Shown here one piece after another: positions 55,188 to 64,000 of a stretch of DNA of 64,000 bases. The position numbers and the translations under genes were made by a program. The first letter of the stretch is position 1. Each line of letters starts with the position of its first letter. Below the pieces are notes generated by a model. That model worked only from the letters and a program-made list of their open reading frames with translations. It had not been told where the DNA came from and did no database searches. Source of the stretch: Echria macrotheca (lineage: Eukaryota; Ascomycota; Sordariomycetes; Sordariales; Schizotheciaceae); NCBI GenBank assembly GCA_030411725.1, contig MU839851.1, positions 267,694 to 331,693 of the forward strand. The letters are read 5' to 3'.

Positions 55188-57086
55188 ATGGCTCCACGCA
55201 AGAACCTATCGCGCAAGACCGACAACTCGGAAGCAAAGGCGGCATTGCGGGCCGTGTTTGAGGCAAACGCCCCCGCAACCCAAATGCCTGCGGCAACGGA
55301 TGCTAGCAAGCCAGCATCGTCATTGCCGTTAGAGGCAAATCCTTGGGCAGCCGAGGTCTGTGGAAAACTGCTCGGTCCCTTGGCTGGTGCTAGCCCGGTG
55401 CTAACATTGTTTATCCAGGGAGACACGTCAGTCCGGCCCGCCGCGTCTCAGCAGCAAACGACCACCGAGCAAGCCGACAATGCAGCGGTCCGCGCGACCA
55501 CGATCAACGTTACCAACTACTACGGTCCGGCCAATGCCGCCGATGGCAACAATATCTCACCGACCAATAACTGGGCTTCGGAGAGCCAGCAGCACCAAGA
55601 AACGCATGAACAAGGAAGAGCACAGGAATACAGCGGTGTCCCACTCGAGAGTGTGCTTGCCGGCGAAGACAGGGACATTGTCAATCTCAAGGACGAGACC
55701 CGTCTCGAGAGAGCCACCTACATCGTGATCGAGGCTGTGGCGCAAGCATACAAGATGATCCATTTTTTGGTCATCTCTCCTCTCTCTGTCGTTGCCTCGG
55801 TCGTTTCGCGTCGAGCCGCGACTCTGATCCTCGCCGTGGTTATCACGGGTGCCACGGCGGCAGTGGCTGCCACCACACTTGGCGGCTACGCACCGGTCCA
55901 GCTCTTGTTCTCGTCCGTCAGCGGTATCGTCTCCTGGATCTGGGTTACGGGATCGCCGGACCCGATGGATACTCCAGTCACCATCGCCATGACAGGAATG
56001 ACAACGACCACGTCCTACACGCCGGTCATCACCGGCTTCGTTGGCAAGGGCCTGGTTGACAGCTCCGACTTCCTTGCCAGCAAACTCGGCAGGCTGGATT
56101 CGGCTCTGTATGCTTCCCCTGCTGTTGTGTCCCTTGCATCCAAGATCCTATACCCAAATGGCGATGTCCATGGCGGCGATCCGGAAACCGTGGAGCTCAG
56201 ATGGCACTCGGCTTCGAGCGAGATTCTGGACGAGAGCGCGGCCATCGTCAAGAGTTTTTACAGCGATCTGGGCACCGAGTTGCGCACTCTTGACTCCATC
56301 CTTGAGGCGGCGGAGCGCATCATACGAGAGTTCGAGAAGGAGAGAGCGGCAAGAGAGCAGGCCGGTGTCGCCAATGAGATACCTAACTCGCCGTCTTCTT
56401 GGGGTGCGTGGGCCGAACAGGCCTTGGAGACGGGGCCGTTCGAGGCTCGCAAGAAGAACATCATCCGCCTGATTGGGTGGCTGATGAATACAGTCCGCAA
56501 CGGTCTCGAGTTCCGGGAGCGCTATGCAGTCGAGATGAGGGATTTGGTAGTGCAAATGTCTATTTGCAGAGCCTTGCTACCTGAGAAGCTGCTCAAGCGG
56601 GGTGTTCAGCACATGAACCGTCGTTTCGTCGAAGCGGCGGGTGTGGAGGAGGATGTGATTATCGAGGACGACGACACCGCCCTGCGCAAGGGTGGACGGT
56701 CTTCTATTCACAGGGATGGTTACCAACCGTGGTATGACTACGGTATGGTCCTTGAGACGGCGGAAGAAGCCCAGGTTCTCGAGGATCTTCATCTGAGCAA
56801 CAGCGCCACCAGGGTCCTCGTCAGCCGCCTCGGCACCGCCAACGAAACCCTCCATGATTACCTCGATCTATTAGATGACGAGCACAAGATGCTGCAGAGC
56901 TTTCTGGGCAAGCTGTACCATGAGAAGGAAGAGCTAGGCGACGCTGTAACCGACTTTGCGGTCGAGGCCATTGTCGAATCCATCGCGAATGATATTAGCG
57001 ACCATGTGGTCGATATGAGGATCAGATATTATGTTGTGAGTCTGGACCAAAATCCCCTGAAGTTTAGTGAGACAAGGACAAGCTAA
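55188..57086 (+). CDS. Orphan membrane protein with helical C-terminal region
   Basis: A single-exon frame of 632 aa from the ATG at 55188 (context caATGg). Residues 1-185 are Ala/Ser/Thr/Gln-rich and disordered. About residues 190-255 hold two or three hydrophobic segments (MIHFLVISPLSVVASVVSRR; TLILAVVITGATAAVAATTL; SVSGIVSWIWV). The C-terminal ~350 residues are mostly helix (SILEAAERIIREFEKERAAR; KKNIIRLIGWLMNTVRNG; LDLLDDEHKMLQSFLGKLYH). No sequence motif identifies a family. The general plan, disordered head, hairpin membrane insertion and helical bundle, is shared with many fungal orphans. Divergent to the J-like gene. Confidence 0.7.
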   Translation: MAPRKNLSRKTDNSEAKAALRAVFEANAPATQMPAATDASKPASSLPLEANPWAAEVCGKLLGPLAGASPVLTLFIQGDTSVRPAASQQQTTTEQADNAAVRATTINVTNYYGPANAADGNNISPTNNWASESQQHQETHEQGRAQEYSGVPLESVLAGEDRDIVNLKDETRLERATYIVIEAVAQAYKMIHFLVISPLSVVASVVSRRAATLILAVVITGATAAVAATTLGGYAPVQLLFSSVSGIVSWIWVTGSPDPMDTPVTIAMTGMTTTTSYTPVITGFVGKGLVDSSDFLASKLGRLDSALYASPAVVSLASKILYPNGDVHGGDPETVELRWHSASSEILDESAAIVKSFYSDLGTELRTLDSILEAAERIIREFEKERAAREQAGVANEIPNSPSSWGAWAEQALETGPFEARKKNIIRLIGWLMNTVRNGLEFRERYAVEMRDLVVQMSICRALLPEKLLKRGVQHMNRRFVEAAGVEEDVIIEDDDTALRKGGRSSIHRDGYQPWYDYGMVLETAEEAQVLEDLHLSNSATRVLVSRLGTANETLHDYLDLLDDEHKMLQSFLGKLYHEKEELGDAVTDFAVEAIVESIANDISDHVVDMRIRYYVVSLDQNPLKFSETRTS

Positions 57087-57299
57087 ATGTATTTCTCAGA
57101 AAACGGAGGGCTCTGCTCACTAAGAGCGAAGAAGTTCTCATGAGATTGAAGTAGCTTGGTGAACGGAGTATCCTAGGTGTCTTGGCTGGTGTGTCCTAGT
57201 CTTTATTACCCACCTATACAACACGTAGTGAAAAGAACGTTTTCACATTGGGAACTCGCCCTGCCGTCTAAGTTGTGATCTGCACACAGAAAAGAAACA

Positions 57300-58766
57300 T
57301 CAAACCCAAGCACCTAAGTAATCATGACCATTCCCTCCGGCAACCGCCCAGCCGAGTCCTAGAGCCCTCATCTCGTTGATGTGACCAAACAACTGATCCT
57401 CGACCGCATGTCGTTTCTCGCATATCTTGTAAAACTGACGCCGCCCACTACCGCCGAACAATATTCCCTTTTGTAGTTCCACACTCTTTCGGCCCAGGGT
57501 ATCCAGTCTACTCTCCAGACGATCTAGCTCGTCGATCATTCTCTGTGGAAGGCCCATCCGCATATTACCCGTATGGCTCGTAAGTCTTGTCGGTGTGGAC
57601 GGCACGGAAGCCAGCGCTGCGGCAATCATCTCGACTGGTGTGCACGGGATGGGAGTGTTGGGAGTCTCTGGAAAAGCTGGGTCAGGTCTAATTGCTTGGT
57701 TCCGTTGCGCCAGCGGTGGCGTCACTCTGGCGTCGGAGTCTCGTCGAGGTGTGGGCGAAGGCGATGGGGGAGGACTGCGTCGGGACTTGCAAAAGAAAGC
57801 TTCAGGCAGGTGGGTTTCCGGGTGAGGCGCCGAGTCATGCATCAAACCGGCCCGCGACCGAAACGCGAGGTGCATCGTGGAGAGGGGGCGAGACTCTGGA
57901 GAGAGAGGCTGCAGATGCCGAGTTGGCTGTGAAGGCTGCGGACTCTGCGGATGTTGGGGTTGTGATGTCTCCGGCGCGTCGCTTCCCCTTGGCCGAGCTC
58001 GCTGGAACAAGCGACGCGCTGTCCCAGGGCAGTGAACGGAGGACATGAGGCCGGTCCGGCGGGACGGAGTGTGCGGTGATTCCCGAGCTAGCCCAAAAGC
58101 TGCAGGCCGAAGGTCCGCCTCACGGCGACGACAATGATCCTGCTGCTGCAAGGTCTCTTGCTCGTCTTCTGCTCCAAGTTCTTTCTGGTGTGCTTCCTCC
58201 TCTCCAAACATCTCGCCATCCAGCTCTTCTCTATCGCTGTATATGCCTTCTTGTTCTCCCACCTCTTGGTCTGCCTCCTTTCCCTCGTGAATCGGATCCT
58301 CTTCGGCAAGATCGTTATCGTGTAGTTCCACGTCTGTCGGTGCGAAGCCCTGCCAGTCACCCCGAGCCACAGCTTCGCGGAGGTGGTGAGGCCAGTCGTA
58401 TCGCTTCCGATTTTCGAGAGCATCCCATGTTTCGTTGAGGGAGAGTTCGATTTCGAGGGATTCGAGACTGTATTGGAGGGCGGCGATCAGCTTCCTCTTG
58501 AATGCGATGCGCTCCCTTCGTGTGCGCAGATGAGTAAGAGGAACACCGAGCCGGTCGGAAAGATCGCTAATGGCAGTATTGTTGTCGAGCGTGCTGGCGT
58601 GGCAGTCCCAGCGAACGAGGTGGGCCTGGAACTCGAGGCGGTCGGAGAGGGTCCAGCTGATTCTGGCACTGCGGTTCGCGACGAGCTCGTGGGTGAAGCG
58701 GTTCCGGATCTTGACGATGAAGCCGTTACGCCGCTCAACCTTGGGCACGTGTCGGTATCGCGGCAT
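57300..58766 (-). CDS. Orphan protein: conserved head, disordered middle, coiled-coil end
   Basis: An intron-free 488-aa frame from the ATG at 58766. Residues ~1-145 look folded and basic (RYRHVPKVERRNGFIVKIRN; LSDRLGVPLTHLRTRRERIA; LIAALQYSLESLEIELSLNE). Residues ~155-390 are acidic then Pro/Ser/Thr-rich, with TPxTP-like strings. Residues ~405-470 form a coiled coil (RMIDELDRLESRLDTLGRKS). No signal peptide or membrane span. Its architecture resembles the gene at 59719-60819 although sequence similarity is not obvious by eye. No family recognised. Confidence 0.65.
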   Translation of the reverse strand: MPRYRHVPKVERRNGFIVKIRNRFTHELVANRSARISWTLSDRLEFQAHLVRWDCHASTLDNNTAISDLSDRLGVPLTHLRTRRERIAFKRKLIAALQYSLESLEIELSLNETWDALENRKRYDWPHHLREAVARGDWQGFAPTDVELHDNDLAEEDPIHEGKEADQEVGEQEGIYSDREELDGEMFGEEEAHQKELGAEDEQETLQQQDHCRRREADLRPAAFGLARESPHTPSRRTGLMSSVHCPGTARRLFQRARPRGSDAPETSQPQHPQSPQPSQPTRHLQPLSPESRPLSTMHLAFRSRAGLMHDSAPHPETHLPEAFFCKSRRSPPPSPSPTPRRDSDARVTPPLAQRNQAIRPDPAFPETPNTPIPCTPVEMIAAALASVPSTPTRLTSHTGNMRMGLPQRMIDELDRLESRLDTLGRKSVELQKGILFGGSGRRQFYKICEKRHAVEDQLFGHINEMRALGLGWAVAGGNGHDYLGAWV

Positions 58767-59718
58767 CGCTGCAAAGACGCGCGGCGCGAGCCGCAGACGG
58801 GATGATTGCTACTTGAATCGGGGAAGTTCCGTTTGTTCACAACAACCAAATTCTTCGCGTATCCGGCCCCCTTTGTCTTCCCGATTAAAAAGCGGGTCCA
58901 TGTCTTCCGCCCTCTCACCACCCGAATCTCATCTCACCCTAATACAGTTGAACTACCTAGAAAGCAGGCCTCGGTTCGAGTTCGACGGCGCAATTCCACA
59001 CTCTACGGTGTCCCCCAGGGTTCGCAACAGATGTTGGTAGACACCACGCCACCAGTTCAAGTTCCACCCCACACTATCCTGACATGACCCCAGAGGTTTG
59101 TTCAGGATTGCCCTCACCCTCTGGCTCCCGTCGTGGCTGACCCACATCAACGACATATTCCTCGGCTTCCCATGCCGGACAGCACAATGAACCCGGAACC
59201 AATCAAACCCAGTCCCAATCCCAAACCCAGTCCCAATCCCAATCCCAATCCCAGTCCCAATCCCAATCCCAATCCCAGTCCCGAACCAACGGTGTCGCTG
59301 TTAGCAGCCGCATCTGAAAGCCAATCTTCAAGTCCTGCCTCCTGTCGCTTGACTTGGAATCTCCCTGGTCTATCGTTCTGCCGCCGCATCTTTGAGAACA
59401 AGCAGCACCGAGCCGTCGTGAGAATGCCATGATGAGGTAGCTGGAGCTATCTCCACCCAGCCACTCGTCATCGGATTTTCCTACTTGCCTAACGGAGTTT
59501 CCTACATCTCACCTGTCTACAAGAGCTGACGGTCGACCCAAGCCAACAATCCGCGCACATACAGCCTTGAAGATTTTCCAGCGGCAGTTACCCGACACCA
59601 ATCTTGCTCTCCATGACCTCCATAGCTGGCACTTCAGGGCTAGGAGCTTTATAGACGGTTCACTCGCATAATCAATTATTCATTGAACTCTTTACCCTAT
59701 TAATCCTATTGCCATTAC
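58767..59718. other. Gap with hexanucleotide repeat
   Basis: About 950 bp. It contains the CARWCC hexamer array at 59204-59287. The PNPNPS-encoding frame over the array is a by-product of the repeat. No supported gene. Confidence 0.5.
59204..59287 (+). repeat. Hexanucleotide (CAATCC/CAGTCC) array, about 14 units
   Basis: Fourteen consecutive 6-bp units: CAATCC (7), CAGTCC (4), CAAACC (2) and a final CGAACC. Order is semi-regular, with CAGTCC roughly every third or fourth unit, which suggests higher-order duplication. It is not a permutation of the telomere unit. Confidence 0.9.
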
Positions 59719-60819
59719 CTAATTCTGTCCTTGGCCCTGCCAGGGCGATGTCGGACCCGTCTCGAGCTCCTCCCGCAGCCCAGCAAGCTCGGCTGACAAG
59801 ATGACAACATCGGCGAAGTCACGTTGCACTGCCTTGATCACCAAAGACATCCGGGCCTCCATCGCATCAACCCGTGCCTGCATCCACTCCGTCCGTCTCA
59901 GGAGCGCCATACGTCCTTGCGGGCCAGGAGGAGTCGTGAATGTCTGGTCTATGAGTCCACGAGAACCGGGACCGGAAGGGGTGGTGACTGCACCCGCGCC
60001 GGGCGAGTCCGGGACATCAGCTTGACGATGAGTGACTGGCGAGACCCGAAGAGGATCCACGACCATGGATCGGGGAGCCGCAGGGTTCTCATCAGTGTTC
60101 GCACCGCCAGCGCTGCGGATAGGTCCGTCCTCGGCCAGAAGGTCAGCCCACCAACCTGGCGGTGATGCAGATCGGGTTGTGATGCTTGGCGATGGGGACA
60201 AAAAAGCAGTTGGCAATGAGAGACAGTTGCCGTTCGCAGCCGATTCACGAGTAGGCGTGCAGGGTTCGAAGTCGTACGGCTGTGAGACCCGGGCTGACTG
60301 CGCATGGCGAGGTCGGCCGATGCGGAGGTCGGTCGACCATGGCGCCATTGATCTTTGGGGCCATACCGCCGTGGTCGGCGTCGAGGGCGCCGTGGCATGC
60401 ACAGTTGTGCGGCTACCATCACTGCGATGTGTAGCAGGTGTCGTCATCCAGGACGGTGGTTTGGGGGACGCAGGGGCATCGTCTGTCGGCTCGGGACCGG
60501 ATCCATCGGGGCAGAACCCGGATGGAAGGGTGTTGGATTTGACGGCCTGGCGGAAAGCGTAGCGGAGGCGGTCTAGGAACTTAGCTCGAATGTTGTACGA
60601 AGAAGGATACTTTGAGAAGTCTAGGCAGGCAGCCGGTGCGAGGGAGTCGATGACGAAGTCGGGTTGGGTGTCCAGCATGGCGGGGACAATCTCCATCCTC
60701 ACAGCTTCTGTCACAATCTTGTCCACACACCCTGGGTCGAGATGAAGACGGTGGCCAGATTTAGCGAGATAGGAAGGATCATAACTACAGATCGAAATCG
60801 GAGAGTTGTGAGGACACAT
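59719..60819 (-). CDS. Orphan protein: conserved head, disordered middle, coiled-coil end
   Basis: An intron-free 366-aa frame from the ATG at 60819. Residues ~1-95 look folded (LDPGCVDKIVTEAVRMEIVP; YNIRAKFLDRLRYAFRQAVK). Residues ~100-290 are Pro/Ser/Thr-rich. Residues ~300-355 form a coiled coil (RTEWMQARVDAMEARMSLVI; LSAELAGLREELE). No signal peptide or membrane span and no recognised family. Head-middle-coil organisation parallels the gene at 57300-58766, and both face left. Confidence 0.6.
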   Translation of the reverse strand: MCPHNSPISICSYDPSYLAKSGHRLHLDPGCVDKIVTEAVRMEIVPAMLDTQPDFVIDSLAPAACLDFSKYPSSYNIRAKFLDRLRYAFRQAVKSNTLPSGFCPDGSGPEPTDDAPASPKPPSWMTTPATHRSDGSRTTVHATAPSTPTTAVWPQRSMAPWSTDLRIGRPRHAQSARVSQPYDFEPCTPTRESAANGNCLSLPTAFLSPSPSITTRSASPPGWWADLLAEDGPIRSAGGANTDENPAAPRSMVVDPLRVSPVTHRQADVPDSPGAGAVTTPSGPGSRGLIDQTFTTPPGPQGRMALLRRTEWMQARVDAMEARMSLVIKAVQRDFADVVILSAELAGLREELETGPTSPWQGQGQN

Positions 60820-61655
60820 GGTTAAGGTACTTGTCGCAGACCAAGCCCTGCCTGGACACCAAGACGAGACCTGAGGGCAGTGGTGACGGATGGGGAGATT
60901 GAACTTGGATATGACTTCGGGCGCGTGTGTGTGTCTTCGAAGGCAAGATAGAAGTCAGAGAAACTGACAGACAAAACCATGCCGCATCGAAGTGGCAGAG
61001 GCACAGAGTGGCAGGAGGGAGAGCCCGAGACTCTGAATCCAGCCTCACTGCTCACCGCTCCCATTTCTCACAAACCACAAACTATTGACAAGACGTGCAG
61101 GAATACAAGGGTTTCCCCGCTCCAAACAATATGATCAGTCGCTTCGGAGAGCAATCGGCGATGTCTGCGACGCCTTAACCGACTGGGACCGCCGGTTTCT
61201 TTGTCTTCAGTGCCGGAATCACTGCGCCACCCCACCGCTCCCGGAGTCCCCGCTCCGCTAGATGCTGAGGCCAACACCGGCGGCAGAAGTCTTCCCGGCG
61301 CAGACCTCGCCAGCGAAAAGGCGGTGGACATGGGGTTGATGTGTTCTCTCAGCCGTACGGCCACATCACAGATGCATGCGACTGTGCTTCGAAACTGCAG
61401 CAGAGGTTCCTGTACAGATACCCAACCACCCAACTACCCGAGCCCTTTTTATCCTGGACAGTTCGTCCAGCGATGTTGGGAAATATTTATCTTCACATCA
61501 CTTCTCTGGTTCCCTTATCAGGGTCTGGCAAGAATATTCACTTCCACACCCTTCCCACTGGCCTTGTGCTTGCGTCCAGTTTTGCAAGCACTAGACGCAC
61601 TTACTAAGTGATGGTTCTCTTTCTACGGCCACAAAAATCCTTCTTCCGGTGTGGG
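60820..61655. other. Gap upstream of the orphan gene at 60819
   Basis: About 840 bp. No supported gene; frames of up to 136 codons lack motifs. It should include the promoter of the leftward gene. Confidence 0.45.
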
Positions 61656-62362
61656 ATGAGAACCGGTCTCTTCAATGTTAGCCATGCGCGGACGCTCCCC
61701 CAATGGCATGAGCTCAAGACTGTGGGCGCATCCACGACGGTTATTCCGGTCAAGAGCTCGGGTCTCCAACTATACAACGCCACACCAGGATGCAAACAAG
61801 AGGTCAGTTGGGACCGAGACCCTAACACCAGAACTTGGCTAACTAAGACATCCAGAGGAAAGCCCATGTCATCACGCATCCGTTCCAGATGGCACTTGCT
61901 TCCGTCCTTGAGTTGTTCAAGGCAGCTAGGGGTACCTCTCCATGGCTATTGCCCCTCCATGGATCAGGCATGCGGCTATACGAATACGCCTGAACTCACC
62001 GAGGTTTGGGTCTGGTACGGTTTCGTTGGTAAACGTCAAGGTTACCCCGCTAACAACGGAGGCAGATGCATGTGCTGGATGACCGGTTTGGGGACGGTGT
62101 GGGTTACGGGGCGCTCATCCTGCCATTGCCGGTCTGTCTCACGAACTGCGGCTTGATCAACCGCATTTCTGCAGACTCGAGGAACCCGGAGAGTCGAGAA
62201 CTGATCACTCGCGGCTCGACGGGTTCAGGCGGCGGACGGGCGTCGATCAACCGGTTTGTAGAGACGCTGGACCAAGTTAGCGCTTGTCTCTCCTCATGGA
62301 GGGACTTGCGAGTTTCAGACCCACATGAGGTCTGTGTATTATTAGCGGCCGTTGTCAGCTGA
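61656..62362 (+). pseudogene. Frameshifted relic of an unrecognised gene near the telomere
   Basis: Exon 1 (61656-61802) and exon 2 (from 61856) join across a 53-nt intron with GTCAGT donor, GCTAACTAA branch site and TCCAG acceptor. The protein runs to a TGA at 61991 (94 aa: SGLQLYNATPGCKQ, HPFQMALASVLELFKA, SGMRLYEYA). Protein-like sequence then continues in a second frame (NSPRFGSGTVSLVNVKVTPL) and a third (VLDDRFGDGVGYGALILPLP onward to 62362). This suggests two frameshifts in a once longer gene. No family recognised. An intact 94-aa gene is the alternative. Confidence 0.45.
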
Positions 62363-63343
62363 TGCAGGCGACGGTGAGTGAGATGGAGGGGATCCTCCTC
62401 ATGTCGAGCACCCCCTCGGCTGTCATCCGAGAAGACCCATGCCGGGGGTTTATACCAGCACCCCCTCCAAGTCTTGGAGAAGGCCTCGCTGCGGGCATTG
62501 CAAGCACCCCCTTGCAAACCATGCAAGATGACCTAGCTGCAGGTATAGCACGCACAAGTCCGCTCGAGACTTTGAAGCCTTTGCAGCCCCTCGATGGGTC
62601 GATGGGCAGAGGAGGTCCTGATGGAGGGCAAACCCGTAGCTTCCGTACATATGCTTTGACTGTTTAGTTAGGTATGCAAATATCAGCAGGGTGGGGTGCA
62701 TCAACTACACAGTGCGGAAAGGGGTGCCCATGGGTTGACCATCTGTGTGGGAGTCCTGCTGGTGGCTTTTAGCGGACACGGCTTTACGGATGTTTCCAAT
62801 CGGGCCTCGTATCACCGTAAATGTCATGATGATGCCGTTCTGCGTAAAAAGTTCGCGGTTGGGAATGGCGACATCCCAAGCGTCGCCCCTGACGCCGCAT
62901 CCCGGGCACACACGATTGGGGGCTCTCGATGGACATCAGGTCTGGAGACAAGGAGATTACAGAACGGATTGAAGAGTAAAGGGAATATTGATGAAAGAGA
63001 CATCAGGAGTGAGACTACGGTATATCAGGAACTAGACTGTTGGGTGTTAGAAGACAACTAACCTGGACGACATGACTGACCTTCCTTTATGAGTTAGCGT
63101 TCTTCCGCATCCAACTCCGGGATCAATACTGCGGTGAGGATCCACGCCGCAGCTTTGCATGACCCCTGTGAGCGGGAAAGGATTTCCCCCAGCCACCATC
63201 GCAGCGCAAAACCCGGAGGCATCAACGCTTTTCAAATTCGCAACACCAGAACCTTCCTGGTTCATTTTCGTATCACGTTGCGCAGCGGCTGTTCCCTCAC
63301 AGAAAGTGCAAAAAAGCTGGCAATTGCCTAACACCCACCCAAC
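62363..63343. other. Telomere-proximal gap
   Basis: About 980 bp. An imperfect ~48-bp tandem duplication lies near 62485-62580 (GCTGCGGGCATTGCAAGCAC versus GCTGCAGGTATAGCACGCAC). A 101-codon frame over it (from 62362) is not convincing. Nothing else supported. Confidence 0.45.
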
Positions 63344-63915
63344 ATGCCACCGAACCGCTCCGACCCGATTGATCGCTTTTTCCGAACGCCCCAGTACGTC
63401 AGAGACCCCGTGAACCTCTTCCACATTTCCATCCTCGTCCTTCATTGGGACATGGCCTTTAGCGGCCACTTCGACTTAGCTCGCACCATCCTCGAGCTCT
63501 TCCTCCCGTACCTTCCATCCACCTACAAAGGACCCCCAAACATCCGCGCACTCGCTACTGTTTGGTTTCACGTACCCGCGGCAAGACCATCCAATGGTGC
63601 CCCCGAATCATGGCCCGAAGTGAAAATCATTACGGCGGATGAGTCCCCTAGTATGGATATTTTCACCCCCGAGTTCTACACAAAATGGGAAGAGAAGTAC
63701 TGGATTCCATCCCAGGGCTATATCAAACCTGATAAGTACGACCCGCACGCGTGGCGGACGTCAAAAGATCATTACGAGTGTGCTACGTGCGCCCGTATCC
63801 TGTGTCGAGTCCCACCTGGTCAAGTCCCATCGAGGAAAGCGTTGGAGGAGGCATTCGAAGCGATGGATAGGATTTGGGGTCTGGGATGGAGAGACACGTG
63901 GCGGGAGGGTTAGGG
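63344..63915 (+). CDS. Orphan gene fused to the telomere (stop codon supplied by repeat)
   Basis: A frame of 189 aa from the ATG at 63344. It begins MPPNRSDPIDRFFRTPQYVR, with a folded-looking stretch (ILVLHWDMAFSGHFDLARTI) and a Cys pair late (YECATCARILC). The final codons read TGG CGG GAG GGT TAG, and the TAG lies inside the first TTAGGG units. The coding sequence thus runs straight into the telomere with no 3' flank. It is probably the 5' part of a longer gene truncated by chromosome breakage and telomere addition. No family recognised; no signal peptide or membrane span. Confidence 0.6.
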
Positions 63916-64000
63916 TTAGGGTTAGGGTTAGGGTTAGGGTTAGGGTTAGGGTTAGGGTTAGGGTTAGGGTTAGGGTTAGGGTTAGGGTTAGGGTTAGGGT
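63906..64000 (+). repeat. Telomeric (TTAGGG)n repeat
   Basis: AGGG followed by 15 perfect TTAGGG units and a partial one, to the window edge. The G-rich strand runs 5' to 3' toward the right, so the chromosome end is on the right. No variant units seen. Confidence 0.99.

Noticed and set aside
59204..59287. Interstitial telomere repeat
   Set aside because: Units are CAATCC/CAGTCC, which are not permutations of TTAGGG/CCCTAA.
59133..59432. A frame coding PNPNPS repeats
   Set aside because: The pattern is a direct by-product of the hexanucleotide array; there is no ATG at the frame's opening and no flanking conserved sequence.

Overview
This window is a chromosome end of a filamentous ascomycete fungus (Pezizomycotina; probably Sordariomycetes, which is inference). 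The last ~90 bases are TTAGGG repeats running to the right edge, so the telomere is on the right. Genes carry short GT-AG introns (about 45-130 nt) and belong to typical mould families: HET, Ulp1-like protease, RTA1, tyrosinase, Pth11/SAT4-like rhodopsin-domain proteins, DUF3176, killer-toxin-type chitinase and LysM proteins. No virus, CRISPR array or bacterial operon was seen.

Layout. 1-6.9 kb: the start of a secreted Cys-rich protein that runs off the left edge, an inverted-repeat element, an F-box-like fungal orphan, a HET-domain relic and an 803-aa Ulp1-like cysteine protease. 7-15.4 kb: one giant gene (6 exons, 2312 aa) joining a superfamily-1 RNA/DNA helicase, NFX1-type zinc-finger remnants and three CbxX/CfqX-type AAA ATPase modules. 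It is bracketed by two inverted copies of the same short hAT-like MITE. 15.8-25 kb: tRNA-Arg(UCG), an RTA1-like membrane protein, a tiny secreted 10-cysteine defensin-like peptide, a hexose transporter and a tyrosinase. 26-27.5 kb: a broken PD-(D/E)XK-like nuclease gene and a third MITE.

27.5-40.2 kb is a cell-wall-glycan island. A GH55 glucanase fused to LysM and WSC modules is transcribed divergently from a killer-toxin-like GH18 chitinase, followed by a coiled-coil orphan and a three-LysM secreted protein. Together these would bind and cut chitin and beta-1,3-glucan outside the cell, so roles in fungus-fungus attack or self-wall handling are plausible. 40.8-46.3 kb: a rhodopsin-domain membrane protein, a beta-propeller (SMP-30-like) enzyme candidate and a DUF3176 membrane protein. 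46.6-47.8 kb: a 1.15-kb repeat element flanked by a 9-bp direct repeat.

48-60.8 kb is a block of seven intron-poor genes of unrecognised families: disordered or coiled-coil proteins, two large membrane proteins and a J-domain-like protein lacking HPD. 61-64 kb is telomere-proximal: a frameshifted relic and a 189-aa frame whose stop codon is supplied by the telomere repeat itself.

Exon boundaries were derived by hand from splice signals, reading frame and family conservation. They are predictions until checked against transcripts.
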